Assembly: GCA_040388535.1 (NCBI GenBank)
Contig: JAZKBR010000008.1
Coordinates: 158,524-222,523, forward strand
Direction of reading: 5' to 3'
Length of the DNA stretch: 64,000 bases
Origin: Gemmatimonadota bacterium
GTDB taxonomy: Bacteria > Gemmatimonadota > Gemmatimonadetes > Gemmatimonadales > GWC2-71-9
The position numbers and the translations under genes were made by a program. The notes below the pieces were generated by a model, which saw nothing but the letters and a program-made list of their open reading frames with translations, ran no database searches and was not told the origin of the DNA. Shown one piece after another: positions 7,191-15,303 of this stretch. Numbering within the stretch: the first letter of the stretch is position 1; every line of letters starts with the position of its first letter.

Positions 7191-8726
7191 ATGTCCATGT
7201 CACGCTACCTCCGCCTTCTCAAGCCCACCGCGATCGCAGCCGTGGTCTTCTTCCTGGGCTGCCGCGCACCATTCGAGCCTGATCCGGTCGGCGTGATCCC
7301 GCCGCCACCGCCTGGCCCGCCATCACCGCTGCTGCCGTTCCGGCTCGGTTCCTTCGGCGCCGATTTCGCGAAGGCAGTCGCCGTCGACCCGAGCGGCAGT
7401 GCCTACGTGACGTCGTCGTTCTCGAACACAGTGGACTTCGATCCGGGCAGCGGCAACGTCTCGAAGATCTCGCAGGGCGGCACCGACATCGCGATCGCGA
7501 AATACTGGACCGATGGTACGCTGGCCTGGGTGCTCTCCTTCGGCGGCGTCGGCGCCGACATTCCCTACGATGTCAAGGTGATGCCCAACGGCACTTCGTA
7601 TGTCGTGGGATACCAGAGCGGCGGTGCGCTCTGCAGCGGCAAGGTGATTCCGAATGCCGGCGGACGCGACGCATTCATCGCCCGCATCAGCCCTGCCGGC
7701 GTCTGCGAATGGGCGCTCGGCATCGGTGGCACGCTCGATGACGAAGCACGCAACGTGGTAGTCGAACCGAATGGCGATATCGTCGTCACCGGCCTCTTCC
7801 GCGGCACCGTCGACTTCGATGCTGGCGGTGGCGCTACCGAGCTGGTCTCGCGCGGCGGCAGTGATGTCTTTGTCGCTCGCTACAGCGCTGCAGGGGCCTT
7901 CCAGCAGGCGGTGCAGTTCGGCGGCATCGATGACGATGCGGGATCCGCCATCGTACGTACCGCCGACGGCGACCTGATCGTCGGTGGTGAGTTCCGTGCG
8001 TCGGCGACCTTCGGATCGGCGCTCGCTCCGATCGTCCTGGTGAGTGCCGGCGTCAGTGACTACTTCGTCACGCGCCTCGCGACCGGCCTCGGCCTCCAGT
8101 GGGCGATTCGTGGTGGCGGCACCGGCACCGACCTCATCGGCACCGGCGGAATCGTCGCCGACCCCAACGGCACCATTCTCGTGACCGGTCTCTTCTCCGA
8201 CGTCGCCGACGTCGACCCGAGCCCCGGCACGGTGCTGCTCACCTCGCAGGGGCTCTCCGACATCTTTCTCGTCCGCTACGATGGGTCAGGGGTCTGGTCA
8301 GGGCTCGCGCAACGGATCGGTGGCAGCGGCAGCGATGGGGTCCAGGGATTTGCGCGCGGTTCCGATGGAAATCTCTACCTCGCCGGCTGGTTCCAGGGGA
8401 GCGTCGACTTTGATCCGGGTGCTGCGGTCAAGGCGCTGAACTCCTCAGGGACATCGGGCGCGGCCGACGGCTTCGTCCTGTCGCTCAGCCAGACGGCGGA
8501 GTTCCGCTGGGTGGCCCCGGTGGGTTCGGTCATCGCAGGAGATGCTAACTTCTCTATTGCCAGTGGGTTAGCTGTTTCCAACGACGGTGCCGTATGGGCC
8601 GTCGGGCGTTTCTTCGGTCTGGCCGATCTCGACCCGACCCAGACGGCCGTCCAGGTCCAGAGCCTTGGCGATGCCGATGAGTGGGTGGTTCGCTATCAGG
8701 CGGCCAACGGAACGCTGCTCCGCTGA
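7191..8726 (+). CDS. Lipoprotein with SBBP-type beta-propeller repeats
   Basis: The 511-residue product starts with a lipoprotein signal (AIAAVVFFLGC, lipid cysteine near 24) and a Pro-rich linker (IPPPPPGPPSP). The rest is a series of about 50-residue repeats of the form G-x-AV-x-DPSGSAYVTSSFSNTVDFDPGSG, then GGTDIAIAKY. They recur as VVEPNGDIVVTGLFRGTVDFDAGGG, DPNGTILVTGLFSDVADVDPSPG and others. These match the SBBP (seven-bladed beta-propeller) repeat family. DFDPG-type loops could bind calcium. No catalytic site is visible; a surface scaffold or binding role is an inference. An in-frame ATG at 7197 is an alternative start. Confidence 0.8.
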   Translation: MSMSRYLRLLKPTAIAAVVFFLGCRAPFEPDPVGVIPPPPPGPPSPLLPFRLGSFGADFAKAVAVDPSGSAYVTSSFSNTVDFDPGSGNVSKISQGGTDIAIAKYWTDGTLAWVLSFGGVGADIPYDVKVMPNGTSYVVGYQSGGALCSGKVIPNAGGRDAFIARISPAGVCEWALGIGGTLDDEARNVVVEPNGDIVVTGLFRGTVDFDAGGGATELVSRGGSDVFVARYSAAGAFQQAVQFGGIDDDAGSAIVRTADGDLIVGGEFRASATFGSALAPIVLVSAGVSDYFVTRLATGLGLQWAIRGGGTGTDLIGTGGIVADPNGTILVTGLFSDVADVDPSPGTVLLTSQGLSDIFLVRYDGSGVWSGLAQRIGGSGSDGVQGFARGSDGNLYLAGWFQGSVDFDPGAAVKALNSSGTSGAADGFVLSLSQTAEFRWVAPVGSVIAGDANFSIASGLAVSNDGAVWAVGRFFGLADLDPTQTAVQVQSLGDADEWVVRYQAANGTLLR

Positions 8727-8864
8727 GGTCGGGGAAGGGCCCCCCTTCCCTAAAGCACGCAGCCACCCCATTTTAGACGGCTGAATGGAAGCCGGGCTGG
8801 TGGCGTTGCCGCCGGCCTACAGAGTGTCCGGTGCGCGGCAAACCGCGCGGGAGTAACGAGCGAG

Positions 8865-9170
8865 ATGGCCAAGACGAGTTCGGTCCAGCGCAACCTGAAG
8901 CGCATCAAGCTGGCTGCCAAGTACAACGACCAGCGGCTGAAGCTGAAGCAGATCATCCGCAGCGAGACGGTGTCGCAGTCCGAGAAGGATGACGCGATCC
9001 GGAAGATGCAGGCGATTCCGCGCAACGCATCGCCGGTCCGTGTCCGCAATCGCTGCCAGATGACCGGCCGTGCTCGCGCCTACGTGCGTCGCTTCGGTCT
9101 CTCGCGTATCTCGTTCCGTGAACAGGCGCTCGAGGGAAAGATCCCCGGCGTTCGCAAGGCGTCCTGGTAA
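8865..9170 (+). CDS. rpsN: 30S ribosomal protein S14, zinc-free (C-minus) form
   Basis: This 101-residue protein of the small-subunit head has the diagnostic C-terminus [35 protein letters not shown] followed by VRKASW. It is the longer form without the two CxxC zinc pairs of the short (about 61 aa) S14; only one cysteine is present. It sits 18 nt upstream of rpmG, also the zinc-free type. The leader contains a small hairpin (CGCGG CAAA CCGCG near 8833-8846) but no Shine-Dalgarno sequence stronger than GAGCGAG, and I find no obvious Zur box. Confidence 0.95.
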   Translation: MAKTSSVQRNLKRIKLAAKYNDQRLKLKQIIRSETVSQSEKDDAIRKMQAIPRNASPVRVRNRCQMTGRARAYVRRFGLSRISFREQALEGKIPGVRKASW

Positions 9171-9188
9171 GGGCGAGGAGACGACACC

Positions 9189-9347
9189 ATGGCGAAGAAG
9201 GGACGCGTGCAGGTCAAGCTCCGTAGCACCGAGAGCTCCTACATGTACACGACGACCAAGAACCCGAAGAAGCACCCGGAGCGGATGGAACTGCGCAAGT
9301 ATGATCCAACGCTTCGCCGTCACGCGGCGTTCAAGGAAGAGAAGTAG
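9189..9347 (+). CDS. rpmG: 50S ribosomal protein L33, zinc-free (C-minus) form
   Basis: This short 52-residue gene ([20 protein letters not shown] ... [11 protein letters not shown]) follows rpsN after 18 nt. The sequence [23 protein letters not shown] is typical of L33. The four zinc cysteines of C-plus L33 are absent. GGCGAGGAG 9-17 nt upstream provides a Shine-Dalgarno sequence. A strong terminator follows, so rpsN-rpmG is a self-contained transcription unit. Confidence 0.95.
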   Translation: MAKKGRVQVKLRSTESSYMYTTTKNPKKHPERMELRKYDPTLRRHAAFKEEK

Positions 9348-9374
9348 TCCGACTCACCGGACTTGCAACACCAC

Positions 9375-9414
9375 GGGTCGCTGATGCGTAGGCATCGGCG
9401 ACCCGTTTTCGTTT
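9375..9414 (+). terminator. Rho-independent terminator after rpmG
   Basis: A 13-bp stem (GGGTCGCTGATGC at 9375-9387; GCATCGGCGACCC at 9392-9404, one G-T pair), loop GTAG, then GTTTTCGTTT. Confidence 0.9.
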
Positions 9415-9434
9415 GCCCGCCTCCGGAGATCGCC

Positions 9435-10778
9435 GTGTCGCCTGCTGCCTTGAACCGCGCCCTCGTCCTCCTCACGCTTGTCGCCTCAACGACCGCTGCG
9501 CCGCTGCGGGCGCAGGAAGGCTCTCCCGGTGGGCCAGTGCCCGTCGCATCGCTCCAGGCCCGTCGTGCGGCCTTCCTCGCCGCAATGCCGAAGGGCATCG
9601 CCGTCGTCGAAGCCGGCACGACCAAGAGCAACGATCTCGGTGACTACCCGCAGGACGGCGACTACCGGGAGCGAGCAAATTTCTTCTACTTCACCGGCAT
9701 CGAGAGTCCCGGCGGCCGGCTCGTGTTCATCCAGCCCGATTCCGGCAGCAGCCAGGGGCGCGTGCTCCTCTACCTCGCCGCGCCGCCCAAGCAACGCAAT
9801 GCCTGGTTCGCACCGACGATCGCGGCCGACACGGTCGCGGCTCGTCTCACCGGGCTGTCGATGGAACAGATCATCGCCGGTGGTGGCCCACCGGATGGAG
9901 CCGGCCCGACCGCGCTCCCGGCCGACAAGTTCACCACGGTCTCGGACTCCATCGCCAATGCCCTCTCGCTGTCGAAGCTCGCCCCGCGGGTGATCAGTCG
10001 GCTCATCACGCCGCTGCGATCGATCAAGGACGACGACGAGATCCGTCGCCTCCGTCGCGCCGGCGACATTTCGGCCGAGGCGCATCGTGCCGCGATGCTC
10101 AACGCGCGCCCCGGGATGTGGGAGTTCGAGATCGAGGCGATCGTCGAGTACACCTTCCGTCGTCGCGGCGCCGAGCGCGTGGGGTATCCGTCGATCGTCG
10201 GATCCGGTCCGAATACCACGACACTGCACTACGACCTCTCGCGCCGCCAGACCAAACCCGGTGACCTGGTGCTCATCGACGCGGCCGCCGAATTCGGCTA
10301 CTACTCCGCCGACCTGACGCGCACCTTTCCAGTCGATGGCAAGTTCACGCCGCGCCAGAAGGCGATCTACGAACTCGTCCTCGGCGCGCAGCAGGCGGCG
10401 ATCGATTCGGTACGCCCTGGCACGAACATGGTGGCACTGCACCAGATCGCCGCCAAGTACATGAAGGATCACTCGGGCACCCTCTGCGGCACCAAGACCT
10501 GCGACGCGTACTTCATCCATTTCCTGTCGCACACGGTGGGGCTCGATGTTCACGATGTCGGTGGCGGAAACCAGCCGCTCAAGGCCGGGATGACCTTCAC
10601 CATCGAGCCCGGCATCTATCTCCCCGAGGAGAATCTCGGCGTCCGGATCGAGGACGTGGTGCTGGTCACGGCGACCGGTTCGGAGAATCTCACCAAGGGC
10701 GCACCACGCACGGTGGCCGATATCGAGAAGCTGATGAGTCAGGGCAAGCTGCAGGGACTGAACGCGCTCAAGCCGTAG
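9435..10778 (+). CDS. Secreted M24-family Xaa-Pro aminopeptidase
   Basis: The 447-residue metallopeptidase removes N-terminal residues preceding proline. A signal peptide (ALVLLTLVASTTAAPLRAQ) directs export. An aminopeptidase-P N-terminal domain follows (RRAAFLAAMPKGIAVVEAGT, YFTGIESPGGRLVF). The pita-bread catalytic domain has all five metal ligands: Asp282 (LIDAAAEFG), Asp293 (SADLTRTFP), His366 (SHTVGLDVHDVGG), Glu391 (TIEPGIY) and Glu406 (VRIEDVV). GTG at 9435 is chosen because GGAGA lies at the right spacing and the signal peptide begins there; the frame continues open upstream into the terminator. It likely processes peptides in the periplasm. Confidence 0.9.
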   Translation: MSPAALNRALVLLTLVASTTAAPLRAQEGSPGGPVPVASLQARRAAFLAAMPKGIAVVEAGTTKSNDLGDYPQDGDYRERANFFYFTGIESPGGRLVFIQPDSGSSQGRVLLYLAAPPKQRNAWFAPTIAADTVAARLTGLSMEQIIAGGGPPDGAGPTALPADKFTTVSDSIANALSLSKLAPRVISRLITPLRSIKDDDEIRRLRRAGDISAEAHRAAMLNARPGMWEFEIEAIVEYTFRRRGAERVGYPSIVGSGPNTTTLHYDLSRRQTKPGDLVLIDAAAEFGYYSADLTRTFPVDGKFTPRQKAIYELVLGAQQAAIDSVRPGTNMVALHQIAAKYMKDHSGTLCGTKTCDAYFIHFLSHTVGLDVHDVGGGNQPLKAGMTFTIEPGIYLPEENLGVRIEDVVLVTATGSENLTKGAPRTVADIEKLMSQGKLQGLNALKP

Positions 10779-10791
10779 TGCTCCGGGGGCG

Positions 10792-10799
10792 TATCTTTC
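10792..10799 (+). promoter_or_regulatory. Candidate leaderless promoter element of the decarboxylase gene
   Basis: TATCTTTC lies 6 nt before the ATG at 10806, with only GCGCCC between. There is no Shine-Dalgarno sequence and no clear -35 box. Confidence 0.4.
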
Positions 10800-10805
10800 G
10801 CGCCC

Positions 10806-12224
10806 ATGGACAACGAAGCCTTCCGCCGTCACGGTCACGAGATCGTCGACTGGCTCGCGGACTACTTCCGCGATATCGAAACGCGGCCGATCGTCCCGGC
10901 AGTTGTGCCGGGCGATCTCCGCCGATCGCTCCCCACCGCGGCACCGCTGGCTGGTGAGCCATTCGAACAGATCCTCAGCGATTTTCGCGAGCAGGTACTC
11001 CCAGGCATCACCCACTGGGGCCATCCGGGGTGGTTCGCCTACTTCCCATCCAACACGTCGCCGCCCTCGGTGCTGGCCGAGTTTCTCACCGCCGGGCTCG
11101 GTGCCCAGTGCATGAGCTGGGTGACATCCCCTGCCGCAACCGAACTCGAGCAGGTGGTAATGGTCTGGTATCGCCAGCTGCTCGGCCTCTCCGACGCGTT
11201 CACCGGTGTCATTCAGGATTCGGCATCCACCGCGACCTTCGTGGCGTTCCTCACGGCGCGCGAGCGGCTGGCCGATGATGCCGGACGGATGACGGCCTAC
11301 TGGACTTCACAGGCGCATTCGTCGATCCCGAAGGGAGCACGACTGACCGGGATTCCGGTCGACCGCTGCCGGATCATTCCGGTTGATGATGCCTTCGCAA
11401 TGCGCTCGGACGCCCTCATGACCGCGATGGCCGAGGATGTCGAGCAAGGGCTGGTTCCCGGGATCGTGGTGGCAACGATAGGGACGACGTCGTCAACCGC
11501 CTGCGACCCGCTACGCTCGATTGGCGAGGCCGCGCGGCAGCACGGCGCGTGGTATCACGTGGATGGTGCCTACGGTGGCTCGGCGGCGATTCTTCCCGAG
11601 GCGCGACCACTGCTTGACGGTGTGGAACTCGCTGATTCGTTCGTGACCAATCCGCACAAGTGGATGATGACGAGTTTCGACTGCTCGACCTACTTCGTGC
11701 GCGATGTGGATGGGTTGCTGCGGACCTTCGCCGCAAACCCCGAATACCTCCGCACCCGCCACGACGCGGAAGTAGTCAACTATCGCGACTGGGGGATTCC
11801 CCTCGGCCGGCGTTTCCGCGCACTCAAGCTCTGGTTTGTGCTGCGTTCCTATGGCGTGGCCGGACTGCAGGCGCTGATCCGCAAGCATATCGCGATGGGG
11901 CAGCAGCTGGCGCAGTGGGTCGACGAGGCCGCAGGATGGGAGCGACTCGCCCCGGCACCGCTGGGGCTGGTCTGTCTCCGGCACGTGCCGAAAGCGCTCG
12001 CTGGAGATGAGGCAGTGCTCGCGGCACATAACGCGGCGCTGATGGAGCGTGTGAATGGGTCGGGGAGGGTCTACCTCACGCATACTGTGCTCGACGGCAA
12101 GTACGCGATCCGGGTCGCGATCGGCGCGTGGCGGACGGAGCGGCGGAATGTCGAGGAGGTATGGGAACTACTGAAACGAGAAGCGAGAAGCGAGAAGGGA
12201 GAAGCGGGGGCGCTGTCACCCTGA
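10806..12224 (+). CDS. PLP-dependent aromatic L-amino acid decarboxylase (group II)
   Basis: The 472-residue enzyme belongs to the fold-type I group II decarboxylases that turn aromatic amino acids (Trp, Tyr, DOPA, Phe) into amines. Markers are THWGHPGWFAYFPSNTSPPS near residues 70-90, VDGAYGGSA with the PLP-contacting Asp, and the Schiff-base lysine Lys285 in TNPHKWMMTSFDCS. Substrate cannot be read from sequence. The last 16 or so residues (REARSEKGEAGALSP) are encoded by an intergenic repeat: four 7-bp units GAGAAG(C/G) at 12178-12205 lie inside the gene, and the TGA stop at 12222 is the TGA of the repeat core CCCTGAACGAAG. The native C-terminus has apparently been replaced. Confidence 0.9.
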   Translation: MDNEAFRRHGHEIVDWLADYFRDIETRPIVPAVVPGDLRRSLPTAAPLAGEPFEQILSDFREQVLPGITHWGHPGWFAYFPSNTSPPSVLAEFLTAGLGAQCMSWVTSPAATELEQVVMVWYRQLLGLSDAFTGVIQDSASTATFVAFLTARERLADDAGRMTAYWTSQAHSSIPKGARLTGIPVDRCRIIPVDDAFAMRSDALMTAMAEDVEQGLVPGIVVATIGTTSSTACDPLRSIGEAARQHGAWYHVDGAYGGSAAILPEARPLLDGVELADSFVTNPHKWMMTSFDCSTYFVRDVDGLLRTFAANPEYLRTRHDAEVVNYRDWGIPLGRRFRALKLWFVLRSYGVAGLQALIRKHIAMGQQLAQWVDEAAGWERLAPAPLGLVCLRHVPKALAGDEAVLAAHNAALMERVNGSGRVYLTHTVLDGKYAIRVAIGAWRTERRNVEEVWELLKREARSEKGEAGALSP

Positions 12225-12341
12225 ACGAAGTGAGGGGGCGGAGCCTGGTACTGCAGCGATGCTCCGCCCCCTCGCTTTGCTCAGGGTGACTACGACTCTG
12301 CGGCGATTCACTCGCTTCTCCCTTCTCGCTTCTCCCTTCTC
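12178..12341. repeat. Composite inverted repeat element, copy 2 (GAGAAGC heptamer arms)
   Basis: Four heptamers GAGAAG(C/G) at 12178-12205 are mirrored by four (G/C)CTTCTC units at 12314-12341. The core begins TCACCCTGAACGAAGTGAGGGGGCGGAG (12216-12243) and ends with its near-complement CTCCGCCCCCTCGC, then TTTGCTCAGGGTGA (12262-12289). The element fills the whole space between the convergent decarboxylase and uvrA genes, reaching into the decarboxylase coding end and stopping 2 nt from the uvrA stop. It could act as a bidirectional terminator. Confidence 0.8.
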
Positions 12342-12343
12342 GA

Positions 12344-15127
12344 TCATCCTTCCGCGAGCACCCCTTTCAGGAACGTGCCGGTCCACGAGCCCGCGGTTGC
12401 GGCCACTTCTTCGGGCGTGCCCATCGCGACGATCTCGCCGCCGCCATCGCCGGCCTCGGGACCGAGATCGATGACCCAGTCGGCGCGCTTGATGACATCG
12501 AGATGGTGCTCGATGACCACCACGGTGTGGCCCGCGTCGACCAGCTTGTCGAGTACGCTGATCAGTACTCGCACATCGTCGAGGTGGAGACCCGTGGTGG
12601 GCTCGTCGAGCAGGTAGAGCTTGCGACCGCCACGCTTCTGCGCCGCGATCAGCTCACGAGCGATCTTGAGCCGCTGCGCTTCGCCGCCAGAAAGGGTGGT
12701 GGCCGGTTGCCCGAGGCGGAGATAGCCGAGCCCCACCTGTTGCAGCTGCCAGAGCGCGGCGCCCAGTTTCGGCTGATGCCGGAAGCGGCGGATCGCCTCG
12801 TCGACACTCCACTGCAGCACGTCGTGGATCGAGAAGCCCTGCAGCTTCACGTCGAGTACGGCACGCTTGAAGCGAGTCCCGCCGCAGACCTCGCACGGCA
12901 CGAAGACATCGGCGAGGAAGACCATCTCCACTTGCACGTGTCCGGCACCTTCGCACTCTTCGCAGCGGCCACCTGGCAGATTGAATGAGAAGGTCGCCGG
13001 CGTGTATTTCCGCTGCTTCGAGAGCGGGTGCGCCGCGAAGAGTTCGCGGATCTCGTCGTAGGCCTTGATATAGGTCACTGGATTCGAGCGGGGCGAGCGG
13101 CCGATCGGCGTCTGGTCGACCAGCACGACATCGGTGATGAGTTCCCAGCCCTGCATGGAATCGACTTCACCAACTTCTTCGCCCAGGTGCGTCTTGGCGG
13201 AGTGCTCGCCCTCGAGCCGGCGTTCGAGCTGCCGGTAGAGCACGTCGTAGGCGAAAGTACTCTTTCCCGAGCCCGACACGCCGGTGATGGCGGTGAGGGT
13301 ACCGAGCGGAATCCGCGCGTTGACGCCACGGAGATTGTGGAGCCGCGCGCCGCGCACCGAGAGCCACGCTGGCCCGAGCGGACGGCGCACACTCGGAATG
13401 CCGATCCGCTTGCGGCCGAGGAGATAGTCGGCGGTGAGGGTGTCGTGCGCATCCGCGACGGGGCCGCTGTGCACTAACTGGCCACCCTGTTCGCCGGCAC
13501 CCGGCCCGAGCTCGAGCATCCAGTCGGCGCCCTTGATCGCCGCGGGGTCGTGTTCCACCACCACCACGGTGTTGCCGAGGTCGCGCAGCCGGAAGAGCAG
13601 GGCGAGGAGCCGGTCGGTGTCGCGCGGATGGAGGCCGATCGACGGCTCATCGAGAACGTAGAGGGCATCGACGAGTCGTGAGCCGAGTGCATTGGACAGG
13701 GCGATGCGCTGGGCCTCGCCGCCGGAGAGAGTCCGCGTCTGGCGGTCGAGCGTGAGGTAGCCGAGGCCGACATCGCGGAGATACTCGACGCGACTCGCGA
13801 CCTGTTCGAGCACCAGGTCGGCGACGATGCGCGCCGTATCTGCGAGCTGCAAGCCGGCGAACCAGGCGTGGAGCTTGTCGACGCTGAGTGCGGCGACATC
13901 GGCGATGGTGCGTTCGGCCACGCGCACGGCGAGCGCCTCGGGGCGAAGTCGCGCACCGTGGCAGACGCTACACTGGTGGGCCAGCTGGTACTGCCGCAGG
14001 AAGACGCGGATGTACTGCTTGTAGCGCTTCTCTTCCAGCCCGACGAGGAAGGGAAAGATGCCGAGATATTTCCCCGACTTCCCGTGGAGCAGCGTCTCCT
14101 GCACCTCGGTCGGGAGCGTGTGCCACGGCGCGTCAATATCGGCGCCGAGCTTTTTCGCCGTCGAGGCGAGCAGCTGCCGCTTCGCTTCGTAGCGCGGCTT
14201 GGTCCACGGATCGATGGCGCCTTCACTGATCGATCGTTCCGGATCGGGGACCACGAGCGCGATGTCGTATTGCAGCACCGCGCCGAAGCCGTTGCAGGTG
14301 GGGCACGCCCCGCGCGGATTGTTGAACGAAAAGAGCGCCGGGGTGATCACGGCGGCTGGCGTGTCACAGTTGCTGCACGCTGGAAATTCGGTGAAGCGAA
14401 GGCGGCGAGCCTCGCCAAGCACCAGCGCGATCCCTTCGCCCTCATCGAAGGCGCTCGCGATGGCTTCGGCGATGCGACCGCGCTGATCCTCCACGGCCAC
14501 GAGCCGGTCGATGATGACGAGCACTTCCTTCGCGGCGATCAGGTCGAGCCCGTCAGGGAGTTCGTCGAGATGGAAGGCGGTATCATCGACGAGCAGACGG
14601 ACGAAGCCGAGGGCGCGCAGGTTCTCGACGGTGCCGGTGTGCGAGACGTGGGCCGATGGTGGCAGCGGGAAGGCGACCTGGATCCGGCCCGTCAGCGCAG
14701 CCAGGGTGGCGTCGGTACTCGACTGCGCCGTGTCGCGGCGCACCGGTGCGCCGCACTTGATGCAGAACTGTTCGCCGATGCGGGCCCAGAGGAGGCGCAG
14801 GTAGTCGTAGACCTCGGTCGCCGTTCCAACAGTGGAACGCGAGGACATCGCGGGGGCGCGTTGTTCGATCGCGACGGCAGGAGCGATCCCCTCGATGCGG
14901 TCCACCAGCGGCTTCGGCATCCGCTCGAGGAACTGCTTGGCATAGGTGGAGAGCGACTCGATGTAGCGGCGCTGGCCCTCGGCATACAGGGTATCGAACG
15001 CGAGCGAGCTCTTGCCGCAACCGGAAGGACCGGTGACGACAGTCAGGGAGCGGCGCGGAATCTCGACCGTGATGCCCTTGAGATTGTGCTGGCGTGCGTT
15101 GACGACGCGGATGACGGGGCGATGCAC
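12344..15127 (-). CDS. uvrA: UvrA-family excinuclease ABC subunit A
   Basis: The 927-residue protein has two ABC ATPase modules and is the damage-recognition subunit of nucleotide excision repair. Visible: Walker A GPSGCGKSS near residue 35 and GVSGSGKST in the C half, two LSGGEAQR signatures, DEPSIGLHPRD and DEPTTGLHLDD Walker B regions, and zinc-knuckle cysteines (CSNC...CPTCNGFG; CEECEGAG...CEVCGG). The GTG at 15127 (VHRPVIRVVNARQHNLKG) is chosen: TACGTTTC stands 4 nt upstream, and the further open frame to 15238 is only translated repeat sequence. Being distinct in some linker motifs, it could be a UvrA paralogue; uvrB and uvrC are not in the window. Confidence 0.88.
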   Translation of the reverse strand: MHRPVIRVVNARQHNLKGITVEIPRRSLTVVTGPSGCGKSSLAFDTLYAEGQRRYIESLSTYAKQFLERMPKPLVDRIEGIAPAVAIEQRAPAMSSRSTVGTATEVYDYLRLLWARIGEQFCIKCGAPVRRDTAQSSTDATLAALTGRIQVAFPLPPSAHVSHTGTVENLRALGFVRLLVDDTAFHLDELPDGLDLIAAKEVLVIIDRLVAVEDQRGRIAEAIASAFDEGEGIALVLGEARRLRFTEFPACSNCDTPAAVITPALFSFNNPRGACPTCNGFGAVLQYDIALVVPDPERSISEGAIDPWTKPRYEAKRQLLASTAKKLGADIDAPWHTLPTEVQETLLHGKSGKYLGIFPFLVGLEEKRYKQYIRVFLRQYQLAHQCSVCHGARLRPEALAVRVAERTIADVAALSVDKLHAWFAGLQLADTARIVADLVLEQVASRVEYLRDVGLGYLTLDRQTRTLSGGEAQRIALSNALGSRLVDALYVLDEPSIGLHPRDTDRLLALLFRLRDLGNTVVVVEHDPAAIKGADWMLELGPGAGEQGGQLVHSGPVADAHDTLTADYLLGRKRIGIPSVRRPLGPAWLSVRGARLHNLRGVNARIPLGTLTAITGVSGSGKSTFAYDVLYRQLERRLEGEHSAKTHLGEEVGEVDSMQGWELITDVVLVDQTPIGRSPRSNPVTYIKAYDEIRELFAAHPLSKQRKYTPATFSFNLPGGRCEECEGAGHVQVEMVFLADVFVPCEVCGGTRFKRAVLDVKLQGFSIHDVLQWSVDEAIRRFRHQPKLGAALWQLQQVGLGYLRLGQPATTLSGGEAQRLKIARELIAAQKRGGRKLYLLDEPTTGLHLDDVRVLISVLDKLVDAGHTVVVIEHHLDVIKRADWVIDLGPEAGDGGGEIVAMGTPEEVAATAGSWTGTFLKGVLAEG

Positions 15128-15131
15128 CCGT

Positions 15132-15139
15132 GAAACGTA
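15132..15139 (-). promoter_or_regulatory. Candidate leaderless promoter element of uvrA
   Basis: On the minus strand TACGTTTC is followed by ACGG and the GTG start at 15127. The heptamer array begins 3 nt further upstream, so the repeat directly abuts the promoter. Confidence 0.4.
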
Positions 15140-15142
15140 ATC

Positions 15143-15253
15143 GATGAAGGATGAGGGATGACAGATGACAGATGACGGATGACAGATGACCGATGTTCGG
15201 AGGAGGGATCTCCCCGCCCGGGATCCGTCATCTGTCATCTGTCATCTGTCATC
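15143..15253. repeat. Inverted heptamer-array element, copy 3 (GATGACA type)
   Basis: Seven consecutive 7-bp units of the form GATGANN (15143-15191, mostly GATGACA) are mirrored by four (T/C)GTCATC units (15226-15253: one CGTCATC, three TGTCATC). The 34-bp centre contains GGGATCTCC and CGGGATCC. The element occupies the divergent space between uvrA and the rightward flippase-like gene. Translated in frame, it creates an artificial N-terminal extension of uvrA. Confidence 0.8.
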
Positions 15254-15290
15254 CTGCACGGAGCCACTTCTCAGGTCGGCGCTCCGCGCG

Positions 15291-15298
15291 TACGTTTG
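15291..15298 (+). promoter_or_regulatory. Candidate leaderless promoter element of the flippase-like gene
   Basis: TACGTTTG, then GCGCA, then the ATG at 15304. This matches the Bacteroidetes-type TAnnTTTG exactly. A weak TTCTCA lies 17 nt upstream. Confidence 0.45.
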
Positions 15299-15303
15299 GC
15301 GCA

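Noticed and set aside
8770-8864. Zur operator before rpsN
   Set aside because: I looked for an AT-rich palindrome of Zur type and found only a GC-rich hairpin, so no operator is claimed.
9486-11024. 512-codon leftward frame across the M24 peptidase and decarboxylase genes
   Set aside because: Spans two well-supported genes and their intergenic promoter; composition is Arg/Asp/Val-rich, as expected for shadow frames.
13868-15133. 421-codon rightward frame inside uvrA
   Set aside because: Mirrors uvrA codons, has no recognisable domain or Shine-Dalgarno sequence, and uvrA carries all ABC motifs on the other strand.
15128-15238. N-terminal extension of uvrA
   Set aside because: The extra 37 codons (SVICHPSSVICHPSS) are the heptamer array read in frame; the family start and the promoter element point to 15127.
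15143-15253. CRISPR array
   Set aside because: The 7-bp units are contiguous with no spacers, and no cas genes are present.
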